A stretch of 64,000 nucleotides of DNA from Modicisalibacter radicis (GTDB taxonomy: Bacteria; Pseudomonadota; Gammaproteobacteria; Pseudomonadales; Halomonadaceae): positions 62,001-126,000 of the forward strand of contig NZ_CAAHFN010000065.1 of the NCBI RefSeq assembly GCF_900961225.1, read 5' to 3'. The notes beneath the pieces are model-generated. The model ran no database searches. It was given only the letters and a program-made list of their open reading frames with translations, and had not been told where the DNA came from. The position numbers and the translations under genes were made by a program. Shown here piece after piece: positions 20,434 through 29,500 of this stretch (positions are counted from its first letter, which is position 1; every line of letters starts with the position of its first letter).

Positions 20434-21726
20434 TCACAGGCGATCACGCAGCTTGTAGAAACTGGTCGCCAGCACCAGCAGCGGCGTACGCAGCCAGCGC
20501 CCGCCCGGGAAAGGCCGGTGCGGCATGGCGGAGAAAAGGTCGAAACGCTCGGCCTGGCCGGCAATGGCCTCGCTGAGCAATTGCCCGGCCAGCCCGGCCA
20601 GCGACATGCCGTGGCCGGAATAGCCCTGGGCATAGAACAGGTTGCCGTCCAGGCGGCCGAAATCCGGGGCGCGGTTGAGGGTGATCGCCACGTCGCCGCC
20701 CCAGCGGTAATCGATGCGAACGCCTTTCAGAGGCGGAAAAAGGTGCGCGATCTTGGCATCCATGCGCGCCTGCAGGTGGCGCGGCTCGCGGCCGTCGTAA
20801 CTGACCTCGCCGCCATAGACAAGGCGCCGATCCGCCGACAGGCGATAGTAGTCGAGGACGAAATTGGCGTCTGAGAGTGCGTCGTTGCGGGGCAGTACCT
20901 GGGCGGCCTGCGCCTCGCTCAACGGTTCGGTGGCGACGATGTAGTTGGCCGCGCGCATGATGCGTCCGCCGAGTTCGGGTACCAGCCCACCCAGGTAGGC
21001 ATTGGCGGCGACCACCACGTAATCGGCAATCACGCGGCCCTGGGCGGTTTTCACCCGCGCCGGCTCGCCCCGCTCTATGGCCACGGCGGCGCTGTGTTCG
21101 TGGATGCACACCCCGGCGCGCTGGGCGGCGCGCGCCAGCCCCAGCGTGTAGTTGAGCGGATGCAGATGGCCGCCCTCGGCGTCGAAAAGCGCCGCCGGGT
21201 AGGCGTCGGTGACGACCCGCTCGCGCAACGCCTCGCCCTCGAGCAGGTGCAACGATTCATAGCCGTAGCGCTCGGCCATGGCGGCCTGGAACTCGCGCAG
21301 TTCGCGGACATGACGCGGCTTGACGGCGGCGTGCAGGTAACCCCAGCTCAGGTCGCAGGGAATCGCGTGACGCTCGACCAGCGCGGCGGTCAGGCGCACC
21401 GATTCGCGGCTCATCTCCCAGATCGCCCTGGCGCGCTCGTGACCCAGGGCCTTCTCGACCACGGCGATGTCGGTGCCCAGTCCGGGCAGGATCTGGCCGC
21501 CGCTGCGTCCCGAGGCACCATGGCCGATCTCGCCGGCCTCGAGCAGCGCCACGCTATAGCCGCGCTCGGCGAGGTGCAGCGCCGCCGAGCAGCCGGTGAT
21601 GCCACCGCCCACCACACAGACATCGACGCGTTGTTCGCCATCCAGCGGCCGCGTCGGGGCAAGGGTCACCCGGGTACTGGCGGCGTAATAGGACGCCGGA
21701 TGGCGTAGAGCGGCAGCTACGTTCAT
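20434..21726 (-). CDS. puuB: FAD-dependent gamma-glutamylpolyamine oxidase (PuuB-like, copy 2)
   Basis: DAO-family flavoprotein of 430 residues. The FAD-binding motif VCVVGGGITGCSAALHLAE is at about residues 35-53, followed by GASGRSGGQIL and, near the C-terminus, YAQGYSGHGMS. The start MNVAAALRHP gives an N-terminus that matches copy 1 (12522) in length. First gene of the puuB2-potGHI-potF2 series, 141 bp downstream of the LysR gene on the same strand. Substrate probably a gamma-glutamylated diamine or polyamine; preference relative to copy 1 is unknown. Confidence 0.88.
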   Translation of the reverse strand: MNVAAALRHPASYYAASTRVTLAPTRPLDGEQRVDVCVVGGGITGCSAALHLAERGYSVALLEAGEIGHGASGRSGGQILPGLGTDIAVVEKALGHERARAIWEMSRESVRLTAALVERHAIPCDLSWGYLHAAVKPRHVRELREFQAAMAERYGYESLHLLEGEALRERVVTDAYPAALFDAEGGHLHPLNYTLGLARAAQRAGVCIHEHSAAVAIERGEPARVKTAQGRVIADYVVVAANAYLGGLVPELGGRIMRAANYIVATEPLSEAQAAQVLPRNDALSDANFVLDYYRLSADRRLVYGGEVSYDGREPRHLQARMDAKIAHLFPPLKGVRIDYRWGGDVAITLNRAPDFGRLDGNLFYAQGYSGHGMSLAGLAGQLLSEAIAGQAERFDLFSAMPHRPFPGGRWLRTPLLVLATSFYKLRDRL

Positions 21727-21867
21727 GGAGATTTCCGAAAGCGTTGATTCTCGTCGGGAGAACCTAAGTTGTTGTTGAATTCTTTCACCATCGCAACTCG
21801 GCAATCGTGATCCTGCCTACTCAGTCTGACACCAATACCGCATTTATTGTCAAGTATTCAATAACAC
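21727..21867. other. Regulatory region ahead of puuB2
   Basis: This 141-bp AT-rich gap should carry the promoter of the puuB2-pot series. On the minus strand TTGACA (21853-21848) is a possible -35 but no good -10 follows at 17 bases. A dyad at 21844-21864 overlaps it. A leader Shine-Dalgarno-like GGAAA lies close to the puuB2 ATG. Confidence 0.45.
21844..21864. promoter_or_regulatory. Dyad TTATTG-N9-CAATAA, candidate operator
   Basis: A 21-bp inverted repeat lies just downstream of the LysR gene and overlaps a TTGACA on the minus strand. It shares the heptamer TGTTATT with the dyad in the puuC/puuA1 region. Candidate site for the local LysR or PuuR regulator. Confidence 0.35.
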
Positions 21868-22806
21868 CTAGCGTGCTTCGCCCCTATCCTCCGACGTCAT
21901 GTCCTGCTCCGCCAGGGCCTCCAGAAAGGCCTCCAGCACGCGATGCGGGCGTCGTCCACGGCGAGTCACGGTGACGAAATCGGTAACGAACCGTTCGCGT
22001 TCCGGCACCAGCGCACGTAGCCGACCCGCCTCGACCCAGGGCCGTGCCAGATGATCGGGTAGATAGCCGATGAAGCGCCCGGTGAGAATCAGAAACGCGG
22101 CGCCCTCGCGGTCCGAAGCCATCGCCTGGCCATCCAGGCGCTCGATGCGCTCGCGCGCCTCGCCGGGCAGCGGATAGCCCGGCACGACCGCCGCCTGGCG
22201 GGCCAGGCAGGCAGCGCTCAGTTGCCCCTCGTCGGCCTCGAACAGCGGATGCGCGTCGGCGCAATACAACAGCGAGCATTCGCTGTAGAGCGGACGCACC
22301 TCGAGGCTGGCGAGGCGATTGACGTCGGGCACCACCCCCAGATGCAACCGACCGTCGAGTACCGCCCGGGCGATCTCGTCGGGTGGCGTCATGTGGATGT
22401 TGAGACGCACGTCCGGCCCGCGGGCCTTGAGATCGGCCAGCGCGTGGGTGATGCGCATGCGCGGCAGGGTGACCAGGTTGTCGGTGATACCGATACTGAA
22501 TTCGCCGCGCAGCGTCTGGTGCAGGCCATTGACCTCGGTGCGAAAGGTTTCCAGCGAGGCGAGCAGGGTCAACGCCGCCTGATAGACCTCGCGCCCCTCC
22601 TCGGTGAGCGCGAAACCACCGCGGCCGCGCTGGCAAAGCCGCAGTCCCAGGCGTTTCTCGAGATCGGCCATGTGCACGCTGATCGCCGAGCGACCGATAC
22701 CCAGCGACACCTCGGCGGCGGTGAAGCCGCCGCTCTCGGCCACCGCCTTGAAGATCCGCAGCAGGCGAATCTCGAAATCGCTGACCTGGCCGAGCGGTCC
22801 CGCCAT
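21868..22806 (-). CDS. LysR-family transcriptional regulator
   Basis: DNA-binding regulator of 312 residues. The winged helix-turn-helix lies at about residues 11-70 (IFKAVAESGGFTAAEVSLGIGRSAISVHMADLEKRLG), followed by the two-lobe periplasmic-binding-like effector domain. GAGG lies seven bases before the ATG. It precedes and is co-directional with puuB2-pot, rather than divergent as is common for LysR genes, so it may be autoregulated or control the neighbouring polyamine genes; the inducer is unknown. Confidence 0.88.
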   Translation of the reverse strand: MAGPLGQVSDFEIRLLRIFKAVAESGGFTAAEVSLGIGRSAISVHMADLEKRLGLRLCQRGRGGFALTEEGREVYQAALTLLASLETFRTEVNGLHQTLRGEFSIGITDNLVTLPRMRITHALADLKARGPDVRLNIHMTPPDEIARAVLDGRLHLGVVPDVNRLASLEVRPLYSECSLLYCADAHPLFEADEGQLSAACLARQAAVVPGYPLPGEARERIERLDGQAMASDREGAAFLILTGRFIGYLPDHLARPWVEAGRLRALVPERERFVTDFVTVTRRGRRPHRVLEAFLEALAEQDMTSEDRGEAR

Positions 22807-22830
22807 CGACTTACCTCGCTCCCCGGTCGC

Positions 22831-23583
22831 TCACGGGCCACAGACCGGGCAGTCAGGGTCGCGCGGCACGTTGAAGCGGCGCCACTCGCCGTCCAGGCCA
22901 TCGAAGACCGAAAGCCCGCGATGGGACCTGCCCGCGCCGCTCAGCAGCTTGACCGCCTCGAGCGCCTGGAAGCAGCCGACCAGCCCGACCAGCGGGCCGA
23001 TCACCCCGCTCTCGGCACAACGCAACTCGTCGTCCTCCTCGCCGGCCGGCGAGGGCGGATAGAGACAGGCGTAGCAGGGACACTGTCGGTCGCGCGGATC
23101 GAAAACCGCCAACTGCCCCGAAAAGCGGATCGCCGCTCCCGAGACCAGCGGACGTCCGGCCTCGACGCAGGCGCGATTGATGGCGTAGCGGCTGGCGAAA
23201 CGGTCGGTGCAGTCGAGCACCACATCGGCCGCAGCCACCGCCGCGGCGAGCGCCTCGCCGTCGAGATGGCTGGCCAGCGCCGCAACGCTGCAGTCGCTGT
23301 TGAGGGCGCTTGCCGCCGCGGCCGCCGACTCGGCCTTGTTGCGCCCCAGATCGTCTTGTCGATGGGCGATCTGACGCTGCAGGTTGCTGATCTCGACCAC
23401 GTCGGCATCGGCGATGCTCAGCCGGCCCACGCCGGCCGCCGCCAGATAGAGGGTCACCGGCGAGCCCAGCCCGCCGGCGCCGACCACCAGCGCATGGCCG
23501 TCGAGCAGGCGCTGCTGGCCCTCGATATCCACCGCATCGAGCATGATATGGCGGCTGTAGCGCAACAGTGCCTCATCGTTCAT
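22831..23583 (-). CDS. moeB: HesA/MoeB/ThiF-family adenylyltransferase
   Basis: E1-like enzyme of 250 residues that adenylates the C-terminus of a ubiquitin-like sulfur carrier (MoaD or ThiS). Visible are the start NDEALLRYSRHIML, the nucleotide loop VVGAGGLGSPVTLYLAAAGVG, DCTDRFASRYAIN and two zinc-binding CxxC pairs (CPCYAC, CPVC). I chose the ATG preceded by GGGAG at five bases. Its location near hemA-prfA-prmC matches the moeB position in Pseudomonas, so molybdopterin synthase adenylyltransferase is likely, but ThiF cannot be excluded. Confidence 0.85.
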   Translation of the reverse strand: MNDEALLRYSRHIMLDAVDIEGQQRLLDGHALVVGAGGLGSPVTLYLAAAGVGRLSIADADVVEISNLQRQIAHRQDDLGRNKAESAAAAASALNSDCSVAALASHLDGEALAAAVAAADVVLDCTDRFASRYAINRACVEAGRPLVSGAAIRFSGQLAVFDPRDRQCPCYACLYPPSPAGEEDDELRCAESGVIGPLVGLVGCFQALEAVKLLSGAGRSHRGLSVFDGLDGEWRRFNVPRDPDCPVCGP

Positions 23584-23625
23584 CGTCGCTCCCGGGATTC
23601 GCCATTGCATGGATGCTGGAAAGGC

Positions 23626-24126
23626 CTACTTGGCGTCGAGCTCGTCGAGCTCGGGCACATGCAGGGAGAACTCCTCCTTGACCTCTTCCATGACCACATA
23701 GCTCTTGGACTCCTTGACCCCGGGCAACGTCAGCACCACGTCGCCGAGCAGCTGGCGATAGGCGGACATCTCGGGGATCCGGCACTTGAGAATGTAGTCG
23801 AACTGCCCCGAAACCAGATGGCACTCCTGGATCTGAGGCAACTTGGCGACGGCACGACGGAACTCGTCGAACACCGCCGGCGACTGGGTTTCCAGGCAGA
23901 TCTCGACGAACACCAGCAGATTCGCCTTGAGCGCCCGCGGATCGAGAATCGCCCGATAGCCACGAATGATACCCGCCCTTTCCAGGCGCTTGACGCGCTC
24001 CAGGCAGGGCGTGGTCGACAACCCCACCTGGGCGGCCAGGTCGACATAGGAGATGCGCGCATTTTCCTGCAGGCTGCGCAGGATCTTGAGGTCGATGCGG
24101 TCCAGGGAGCGTGTCTTCGTTTTCAT
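23626..24126 (-). CDS. lrp: Lrp/AsnC-family transcriptional regulator (Lrp-like)
   Basis: Feast/famine regulator of 166 residues, the length of E. coli Lrp (164). The N-terminal helix-turn-helix is LDRIDLKILRSLQENARISYVDLAAQVGLSTTPCLERVKRLE (about 8-48) and the C-terminal RAM domain carries LVSGQFDYILKCRIPEMSAY. Its similarity to Lrp is high in the helix-turn-helix. AGGAGG is 12 bases before the ATG and is part of a small hairpin. It interrupts the prmC-moeB neighbourhood and may be autoregulated; whether it is the global Lrp or a local paralogue is not resolvable here. Confidence 0.85.
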   Translation of the reverse strand: MKTKTRSLDRIDLKILRSLQENARISYVDLAAQVGLSTTPCLERVKRLERAGIIRGYRAILDPRALKANLLVFVEICLETQSPAVFDEFRRAVAKLPQIQECHLVSGQFDYILKCRIPEMSAYRQLLGDVVLTLPGVKESKSYVVMEEVKEEFSLHVPELDELDAK

Positions 24127-24315
24127 GGTAGGAAGGTTCCTCCTGCCCGATAGCAGGATGATCGCCTGCATTGATCGCGGCCTACCGCAGCAATTGATGG
24201 TCTTGTCGCAAGATGCTGCAAGGAAACAGCAAGATTCACCAAGGCAGCATGACTAGTCCGATAGTCTTATCACATCAGCCCGAAGGATAACCAGCGAGCG
24301 CATTCCACGCTGCAC
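24127..24315. other. Intergenic region between prmC and lrp
   Basis: This 189-bp stretch carries the leader and promoter of lrp and must end the hemA-prfA-prmC transcript. I see no classical terminator and no confident promoter hexamer pair. The only structure noted is the weak hairpin AGGAGGAACCTTCCT (24144-24130, minus strand) at the lrp ribosome-binding site. Confidence 0.35.
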
Positions 24316-25155
24316 TCAGCCATCGTGCCGGCCCAGCGAAACGCGCGGCAGACCGGCCAGGTCGGCCTGCGTCGCGACCTCGACATAGCCCGTCCGGCAG
24401 AGTGCCTCGCGAACCGCTTCGCCCTGGGTCATGCCATGCTCGAGCAGCAGCCAGCCACCGGCCGCCAGATAGTCATGCGCGACCTCGATCAGGTAACGCA
24501 GATCGGCCAGGCCGCCATCACCGGCCACCAGCGCCGAGCGCGGCTCGAAGCGCACGTCGCCATGCGCCAGGTGCGGATCGTCGTCGGCCAGATAGGGCGG
24601 ATTGGTGACGATCAGCTCGAAACGCTGGCCGGCCAGCGCGGAAAACCAGTCGCTGACCCGAAAATCGGCATTGTCGATCCCCAGTCGCCGGGCATTGCCA
24701 CCCGCCAGCGCCACGGCCTCGATGATCCGGTCGACGCCGGTGACCCGCCAGGCGGGCCGCTCGCTGGCCAGCGCCAGGGCGATCGCCCCGCTGCCGGTGC
24801 CCAGGTCGAGGACCCGCCGGGCCGTCGCCGGCATCAGTGCCAGCGCCGTCTCGACCAGGCACTCGGTGTCCGGGCGCGGAATCAGCGTCGAGGCCCCGGT
24901 GGCAAGGGCCAGCCCCCAGAACTCGCGCTCGCCGGTCAGGTAGGCCACCGGCTCGCCGCCGGCTCGCGCAGCGACCAGGGCGGCAAATCGGGCCCGCGGA
25001 AAACCCTCGACGCGATGATCGTTCCAGGTATAGAGCCAGCTGCGCTCACGGCCCAGCACATGCCCCAGCAGTACCTCGGCGTCGAGCCGCGCGGTCGGCG
25101 AACCGGCATCGGCGAGCCGTGTGGCAGCAACCCTGAGCAAGTCATCGACGCGCAT
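24316..25155 (-). CDS. prmC: Release factor glutamine methyltransferase PrmC
   Basis: S-adenosylmethionine-dependent N5-glutamine methyltransferase that modifies the GGQ glutamine of release factors. The 279-residue product has the SAM motif DLGTGSGAIALALA (about 117-130) and the catalytic NPPY at 185-188. Its start codon overlaps the prfA stop by one base (TGATG), so enzyme and substrate are translationally linked, as in E. coli. Confidence 0.96.
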   Translation of the reverse strand: MRVDDLLRVAATRLADAGSPTARLDAEVLLGHVLGRERSWLYTWNDHRVEGFPRARFAALVAARAGGEPVAYLTGEREFWGLALATGASTLIPRPDTECLVETALALMPATARRVLDLGTGSGAIALALASERPAWRVTGVDRIIEAVALAGGNARRLGIDNADFRVSDWFSALAGQRFELIVTNPPYLADDDPHLAHGDVRFEPRSALVAGDGGLADLRYLIEVAHDYLAAGGWLLLEHGMTQGEAVREALCRTGYVEVATQADLAGLPRVSLGRHDG

Positions 25156-26240
25156 CAGCCGTCCTGCAATGCCGCCAACCGCTCGGCCTGGTATTCGTTG
25201 ATCAGCGGCGAGATGACTTCGTCGAGCTCGCCGCCCATCACTTCACCGAGCTTGTAGAGAGTGAGGTTGACGCGATGGTCGGTGATTCGCCCCTGGGGGA
25301 AGTTGTAGGTGCGGATGCGTTCGCTGCGATCGCCGGAGCCGACCAGCGACTTGCGCGTATCGGCCTGCTGCTGGCGCTGGCTGTCGACGGCGTTCTGCTT
25401 GAGCCGGGCCGCCAGCAGCGACATCGCCTTGGCGCGATTCTTGTGCTGACTGCGCTCCTCCTGGCATTCGACCACCACGCCGCTCGGCAGGTGGGTGATG
25501 CGGATCGCCGAGTCGGTGGTGTTGACGTGCTGGCCGCCGGCGCCGCTGGAGCGAAAGGTATCGACACGCAGATCGCTGGGGTTGATGTCGATGTCGCCCA
25601 CCGCGTCGGCCTCGGGCATCACCGCCACCGTGCACGCCGAGGTGTGGATGCGCCCCTGGGATTCGGTGGCGGGGACACGCTGGACGCGGTGCGCGCCGGA
25701 TTCGAACTTGAGCCGCGCATAGACCCCGTCGCCCTTTATCCGGGCGATGATCTCCTTGTAGCCACCCTGCTCGCCGTGGCTGACGTTGACCACCTCGATG
25801 TTCCAGCCGCGCTTCTCGGCATAGCGCGAGTACATGCGAAACAGGTCACCGGCGAACAGCGCCGCCTCGTCGCCGCCGGTACCGGCGCGCACTTCGAGGA
25901 ATACGTTGCGCGCATCGTCGGGATCCCTGGGCACCAGCAGCACCTTGAGGCGCTCCTCGAGTTCGGCGAGCCGCTCGCGGCCGGCGTAGAGCTCCTCGCT
26001 GGCGAGTTCGCGCATCTCGGCATCGGCGTCGCCGGTGAGCTGCTCGGCGGCTTCGACGTCGCCCTCGGTGGCGCGGAAGTCCCGCCACGCCTCGATGAGC
26101 GATTCGAGTTCGGCGTACTCGCGCGAATAGTCGCGAAAGCGCGCCTGATCGGCGATGACATCCGGCTCGGCGAGCAGCGCGGCAAGCTCATCGAAGCGTT
26201 CGTGAAGACTTTCCAGACGTTGGCGCAGAGACGCTTTCAT
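25155..26240 (-). CDS. prfA: Peptide chain release factor 1
   Basis: RF1 of 361 residues, which recognises UAA and UAG and triggers peptidyl-tRNA hydrolysis. The recognition tripeptide PAT is at 190-192 (RVPATESQG), and the catalytic GGQ is at 235-237 in [10 protein letters not shown]. The PxT tripeptide marks RF1 rather than RF2. It begins eight bases after hemA and ends overlapping prmC, a conserved three-gene order. Confidence 0.97.
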   Translation of the reverse strand: MKASLRQRLESLHERFDELAALLAEPDVIADQARFRDYSREYAELESLIEAWRDFRATEGDVEAAEQLTGDADAEMRELASEELYAGRERLAELEERLKVLLVPRDPDDARNVFLEVRAGTGGDEAALFAGDLFRMYSRYAEKRGWNIEVVNVSHGEQGGYKEIIARIKGDGVYARLKFESGAHRVQRVPATESQGRIHTSACTVAVMPEADAVGDIDINPSDLRVDTFRSSGAGGQHVNTTDSAIRITHLPSGVVVECQEERSQHKNRAKAMSLLAARLKQNAVDSQRQQQADTRKSLVGSGDRSERIRTYNFPQGRITDHRVNLTLYKLGEVMGGELDEVISPLINEYQAERLAALQDG

Positions 26241-26248
26241 GCAGTGTC

Positions 26249-27523
26249 CTATTCCGGATCCTGGGCAGGCGAGGCCGGGTCGAGCAACAGGCTCTCGGCC
26301 GCCTGGATGACATCGTGTCGCTCGGCGCCCGACGCCTCGCGCAGGCGCAGCGTCGGGCCATGCATCAGCTTGTTGGTGAGCTGCTGGCTGAGCCGGCGCA
26401 GCACCTTCTCGGGATCCTCGCCGCGTGCCAGCTGCGCCAGCGCCTGGGCCTCGGCGCCCTGGCGCAGCGCCTCGCCCTGTTCGCGATAGCGCTTGATCAG
26501 CTCGCCGGCGCCACGCACCCGGCGCTCGTGCTGCCAGTGGCTGACCCCCTGGCTGATCAGATCTTCGGCCTGGTCGGCGGCGACCTGACGATGGCGACGG
26601 TTCTCCTCGATCACCTCGTGGAGATTGTCGACGGTGTACAGGAAGACGTCGTCGAGTTCGCCCACCTGGGGTTCGATGTCCCGCGGCACGGCGATGTCGA
26701 CCATGAAGATCGGCCGGTGGCGACGTACCTTCAGGGCCCGTTCGACCATGCCCTTGCCGAGAATCGGCAAGGGCGCCGCGGTCGAGGTGATGACGATGTC
26801 GGCGCGCTCCAGCGCCTGGGGTATCTCGCCGAGGGTGATCGCCTCGCCGCCGAACTCGCCGGTCAGTTGCTCGGCACGCTCGCGGGTGCGGTTGGCGACG
26901 ATCAAGCCCTTGATGCCGGCTTCGCGCAGGTGACGGGCGACCAGCTCGATGGTTTCGCCGGCACCGACCAGCAGGGCCCGAGAGCGCGACAGATCATCGA
27001 AGATACGCGTCGCCAGGCTGACCGCGGCGTAGGCCACCGAGACCGGATTCTCGCCGATACCGGTCTCGGTGCGCACCTGCTTGGCGACCGCGAAGGTGTG
27101 CTGAAACAGCCGTTCCAGCTCACCGCCCAGCCCCTGATGCTGACGCGCCTGCTGATAGGCATCCTTGAGCTGGCCGAGGATCTGCGGCTCGCCGAGCACC
27201 ATCGAATCCAGCCCCGACGCCACGCGCATCAGGTGGCGGGCCGCCGACTCGTCGAGATAGTGGTAGGCGCAACGGGTGAGTTCCTCGACAGGCAGGTTGT
27301 GGAAGCGGCCCAGCCAGTCGATGACCGCCTGCTCGCCCTGCGCCTCGGTGACGCAGTAGAGTTCGGTACGATTGCAGGTCGACAGTACCGCGGCTTCGCT
27401 CACCGTCGGCAGCCTCTTGAGCTCGACCAGTGCCGCTTCCAGCTGACTGGGGGTAAAGGCGACCTGCTCTCGCACCGCAACATCGGCGGTCTTGTGGTTG
27501 ATTCCCAGGGCGAGAAGCGTCAT
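26249..27523 (-). CDS. hemA: Glutamyl-tRNA reductase
   Basis: First enzyme of C5-pathway tetrapyrrole synthesis, reducing Glu-tRNA to glutamate-1-semialdehyde with NADPH. 424 residues from [15 protein letters not shown], the family N-terminus. The nucleophile is C50 in [11 protein letters not shown]; the NADPH domain holds [16 protein letters not shown] and a C-terminal dimerisation helix follows. An upstream ATG eleven codons earlier was not chosen because homologues start at MTLLALG. It is divergent from the TPR lipoprotein-lolB-ispE series. Confidence 0.96.
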   Translation of the reverse strand: MTLLALGINHKTADVAVREQVAFTPSQLEAALVELKRLPTVSEAAVLSTCNRTELYCVTEAQGEQAVIDWLGRFHNLPVEELTRCAYHYLDESAARHLMRVASGLDSMVLGEPQILGQLKDAYQQARQHQGLGGELERLFQHTFAVAKQVRTETGIGENPVSVAYAAVSLATRIFDDLSRSRALLVGAGETIELVARHLREAGIKGLIVANRTRERAEQLTGEFGGEAITLGEIPQALERADIVITSTAAPLPILGKGMVERALKVRRHRPIFMVDIAVPRDIEPQVGELDDVFLYTVDNLHEVIEENRRHRQVAADQAEDLISQGVSHWQHERRVRGAGELIKRYREQGEALRQGAEAQALAQLARGEDPEKVLRRLSQQLTNKLMHGPTLRLREASGAERHDVIQAAESLLLDPASPAQDPE

Positions 27524-27771
27524 TGCAATGAGCCGTTGGTCCTGCGCAATAGTCAAAATACTCGCCGCATCGCGGTTGGCGTGCGGTCAGGCGCGCCCGT
27601 AGTCAGAGCGCACCCTGACGATTCGGGCGGCTTAGTCTACCACACCGCCATCCGCGTGGGCATGCGCGCCTTTGCTTTGCCCGGCGTCGGCGAATCGGTA
27701 TGCTGACGACACGCCCCCGCCCCGCTGCAGGGATGTCACGGGATGACTACCGGCTCTGGAATGAGGAAAGC
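27524..27771. other. Divergent hemA / TPR lipoprotein intergenic region
   Basis: A 248-bp region holding both promoters. The rightward candidate is at 27677-27704. For hemA the strand carries TTGACT close to the start codon, too near for a normal promoter, so its true promoter remains unidentified. Confidence 0.35.
27677..27704 (+). promoter_or_regulatory. Possible promoter of the TPR-lolB-ispE genes
   Basis: TTGCCC is followed after 16 bases by TATGCT, each four of six from consensus. It would start transcription near 27711, about 60 bases before the lipoprotein start. Confidence 0.3.
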
Positions 27772-29496
27772 ATGCGCGCACGCTTGCTTGTGACTGTTCT
27801 GGCATCGGCCCTGGTGGCCGGCTGCCAGGGGCTGGCCGACCGACCGCCGCGACCGACCGACCCGCTGGCCTCGGCTCCGCCGGTGCAGAAAGGCCTGGAC
27901 GCCCGGAGCCTGGCCACGCTGCTGACCGCCGAGATCGCCGGCCAGCGCGGTGATTTCGCACGCGCCGCCGACGGCTACCTGGAAACCGCGCAGCGCTACG
28001 ACTCGCCGGCACTGGCGGAGCGCGCCACCCTGGCCGCACGCTACACCGACGACCCGCAGTTGCAAGCCCGGGCCGCCGAACTCTGGCGGCACCTGGCGCC
28101 GCAGACCGAAGCGCCCGCCCGCCTGCTGGCCAACCTGGCGCTGGAGCGCGGCGACTGGCTGGCCAGCCTGGAACAGCGCCTGGCGCTGGCCGAGCGGGGC
28201 GACCAGGGCGACCTGACCGGTTTCGCCGAAGCCGCCATCGAGCGCGGGGTCGATCTTGCGCCGCTGGTCGAGCGCCTGCGCCGCCATGTGCAAACGCACG
28301 ACGCACGTGCCGACGCGGTACTCGCCACCGCCCTGCTGGAGGCCGCCAGCGGCGAGACCACGCGTGCCGATGCACGCCTCGCCCGGCTCGCCGAAAGCCA
28401 TCCGGCACTGCCCGGAGTGTGGCTCACCCGGGCGCGCATCGCCCTGCAGGAGGGCCGCGATGCCGATGCCCGCGACGCCGCGCTGCGCGGCCTCGAGAGC
28501 GCCGAGGACGACAGCCGCTTCATTCTGCTGCTGGCCCGCGCGCAGCTGCGCCTCGGCCAGGTGGAAAAGGCCGAGACGCGCATCGACGCCCTGCTGGCAC
28601 GCCATTCCGACTCGGTCGAGCTGCGCCTGGCGCTGGCTCAGCTGTATCTCGAGGAAGCGCACCCGGCACCGGCCCGGCGCCTGCTGCTGCCACTGATCGA
28701 CAGCCAGCCGACGCCACCGCCGGCCTTCATCATGCTCGGCAGCATCGCCGAGCAGGCCGGCGAGATCGACAATGCACTGCTCTATTACCGCCAGGTGCCC
28801 ACCGGCGAGGGGTTCATCGAGGCCCGTCAGCGCGCCGCATCCATGCTCGCCGACAACGACCGGCTGGCCGACGCGCAGACCTTCCTGCGCATCGAGCGCC
28901 TGCGCCATCCCGAGGCCTACGCCGAGCTGATCGGCCTGGAGACCGACCTGCTCCAGGCGCGGGGCCGGATCGACGAGGCCCGACAACTGCTCGACCGGGC
29001 CGTGGCCCGACACCCCGACGACACCCAGTTGCGCTTCACCCGCAGCATGTTCCGCTATCGACAAGGCAACCTGGCGGGCATGGAGCGCGACCTCCGCCAC
29101 GTCATCGAACTCGAGCCGCACAATGCCACGGCACTCAATGCGCTGGGCTACACGCTGGCCGACGAGACAGCGCGTCTCGACGAGGCGCGCGAGCTGATCG
29201 AACGCGCCCATCGGCTGGAGCCCGAGTCTCCGGCGATCATCGACAGCCTGGGCTGGGTCTACCACAAGCTGGGCGACGACCAGCGGGCCCTGCCCTACCT
29301 GCGCGAGGCCTATCGTCAGCAGCCGGACCAGGAAATCGCCGCTCACCTGGCCGAAGTGCTGTGGCAACTCGAACGCCGCGATGAAGCGCGGGCGCTGATC
29401 GCCGACGCGCTCGAGCGCTACCCCGAGCGCCCGCTGATCGACGCGCTGCTCGAACGCATCCCCGAACTCGCCCCCACGACTACCAACATGGAGTAA
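27772..29496 (+). CDS. TPR-repeat outer-membrane lipoprotein
   Basis: Protein of 574 residues with a lipoprotein signal peptide (MRARLLVTVLASALVAGC, lipidated C18). The mature part is almost wholly helical with many tetratricopeptide-like repeats, best seen in the last third (LNALGYTLADETARLDEAREL, IIDSLGWVYHKLGDDQRAL). GAGGA lies just before the ATG. It is followed four bases later by lolB. A similar TPR gene lies between hemA and lolB in Pseudomonas. A scaffold role at the envelope is likely; the exact function is not known to me. Confidence 0.9.
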   Translation: MRARLLVTVLASALVAGCQGLADRPPRPTDPLASAPPVQKGLDARSLATLLTAEIAGQRGDFARAADGYLETAQRYDSPALAERATLAARYTDDPQLQARAAELWRHLAPQTEAPARLLANLALERGDWLASLEQRLALAERGDQGDLTGFAEAAIERGVDLAPLVERLRRHVQTHDARADAVLATALLEAASGETTRADARLARLAESHPALPGVWLTRARIALQEGRDADARDAALRGLESAEDDSRFILLLARAQLRLGQVEKAETRIDALLARHSDSVELRLALAQLYLEEAHPAPARRLLLPLIDSQPTPPPAFIMLGSIAEQAGEIDNALLYYRQVPTGEGFIEARQRAASMLADNDRLADAQTFLRIERLRHPEAYAELIGLETDLLQARGRIDEARQLLDRAVARHPDDTQLRFTRSMFRYRQGNLAGMERDLRHVIELEPHNATALNALGYTLADETARLDEARELIERAHRLEPESPAIIDSLGWVYHKLGDDQRALPYLREAYRQQPDQEIAAHLAEVLWQLERRDEARALIADALERYPERPLIDALLERIPELAPTTTNME

Positions 29497-29500
29497 CGCC

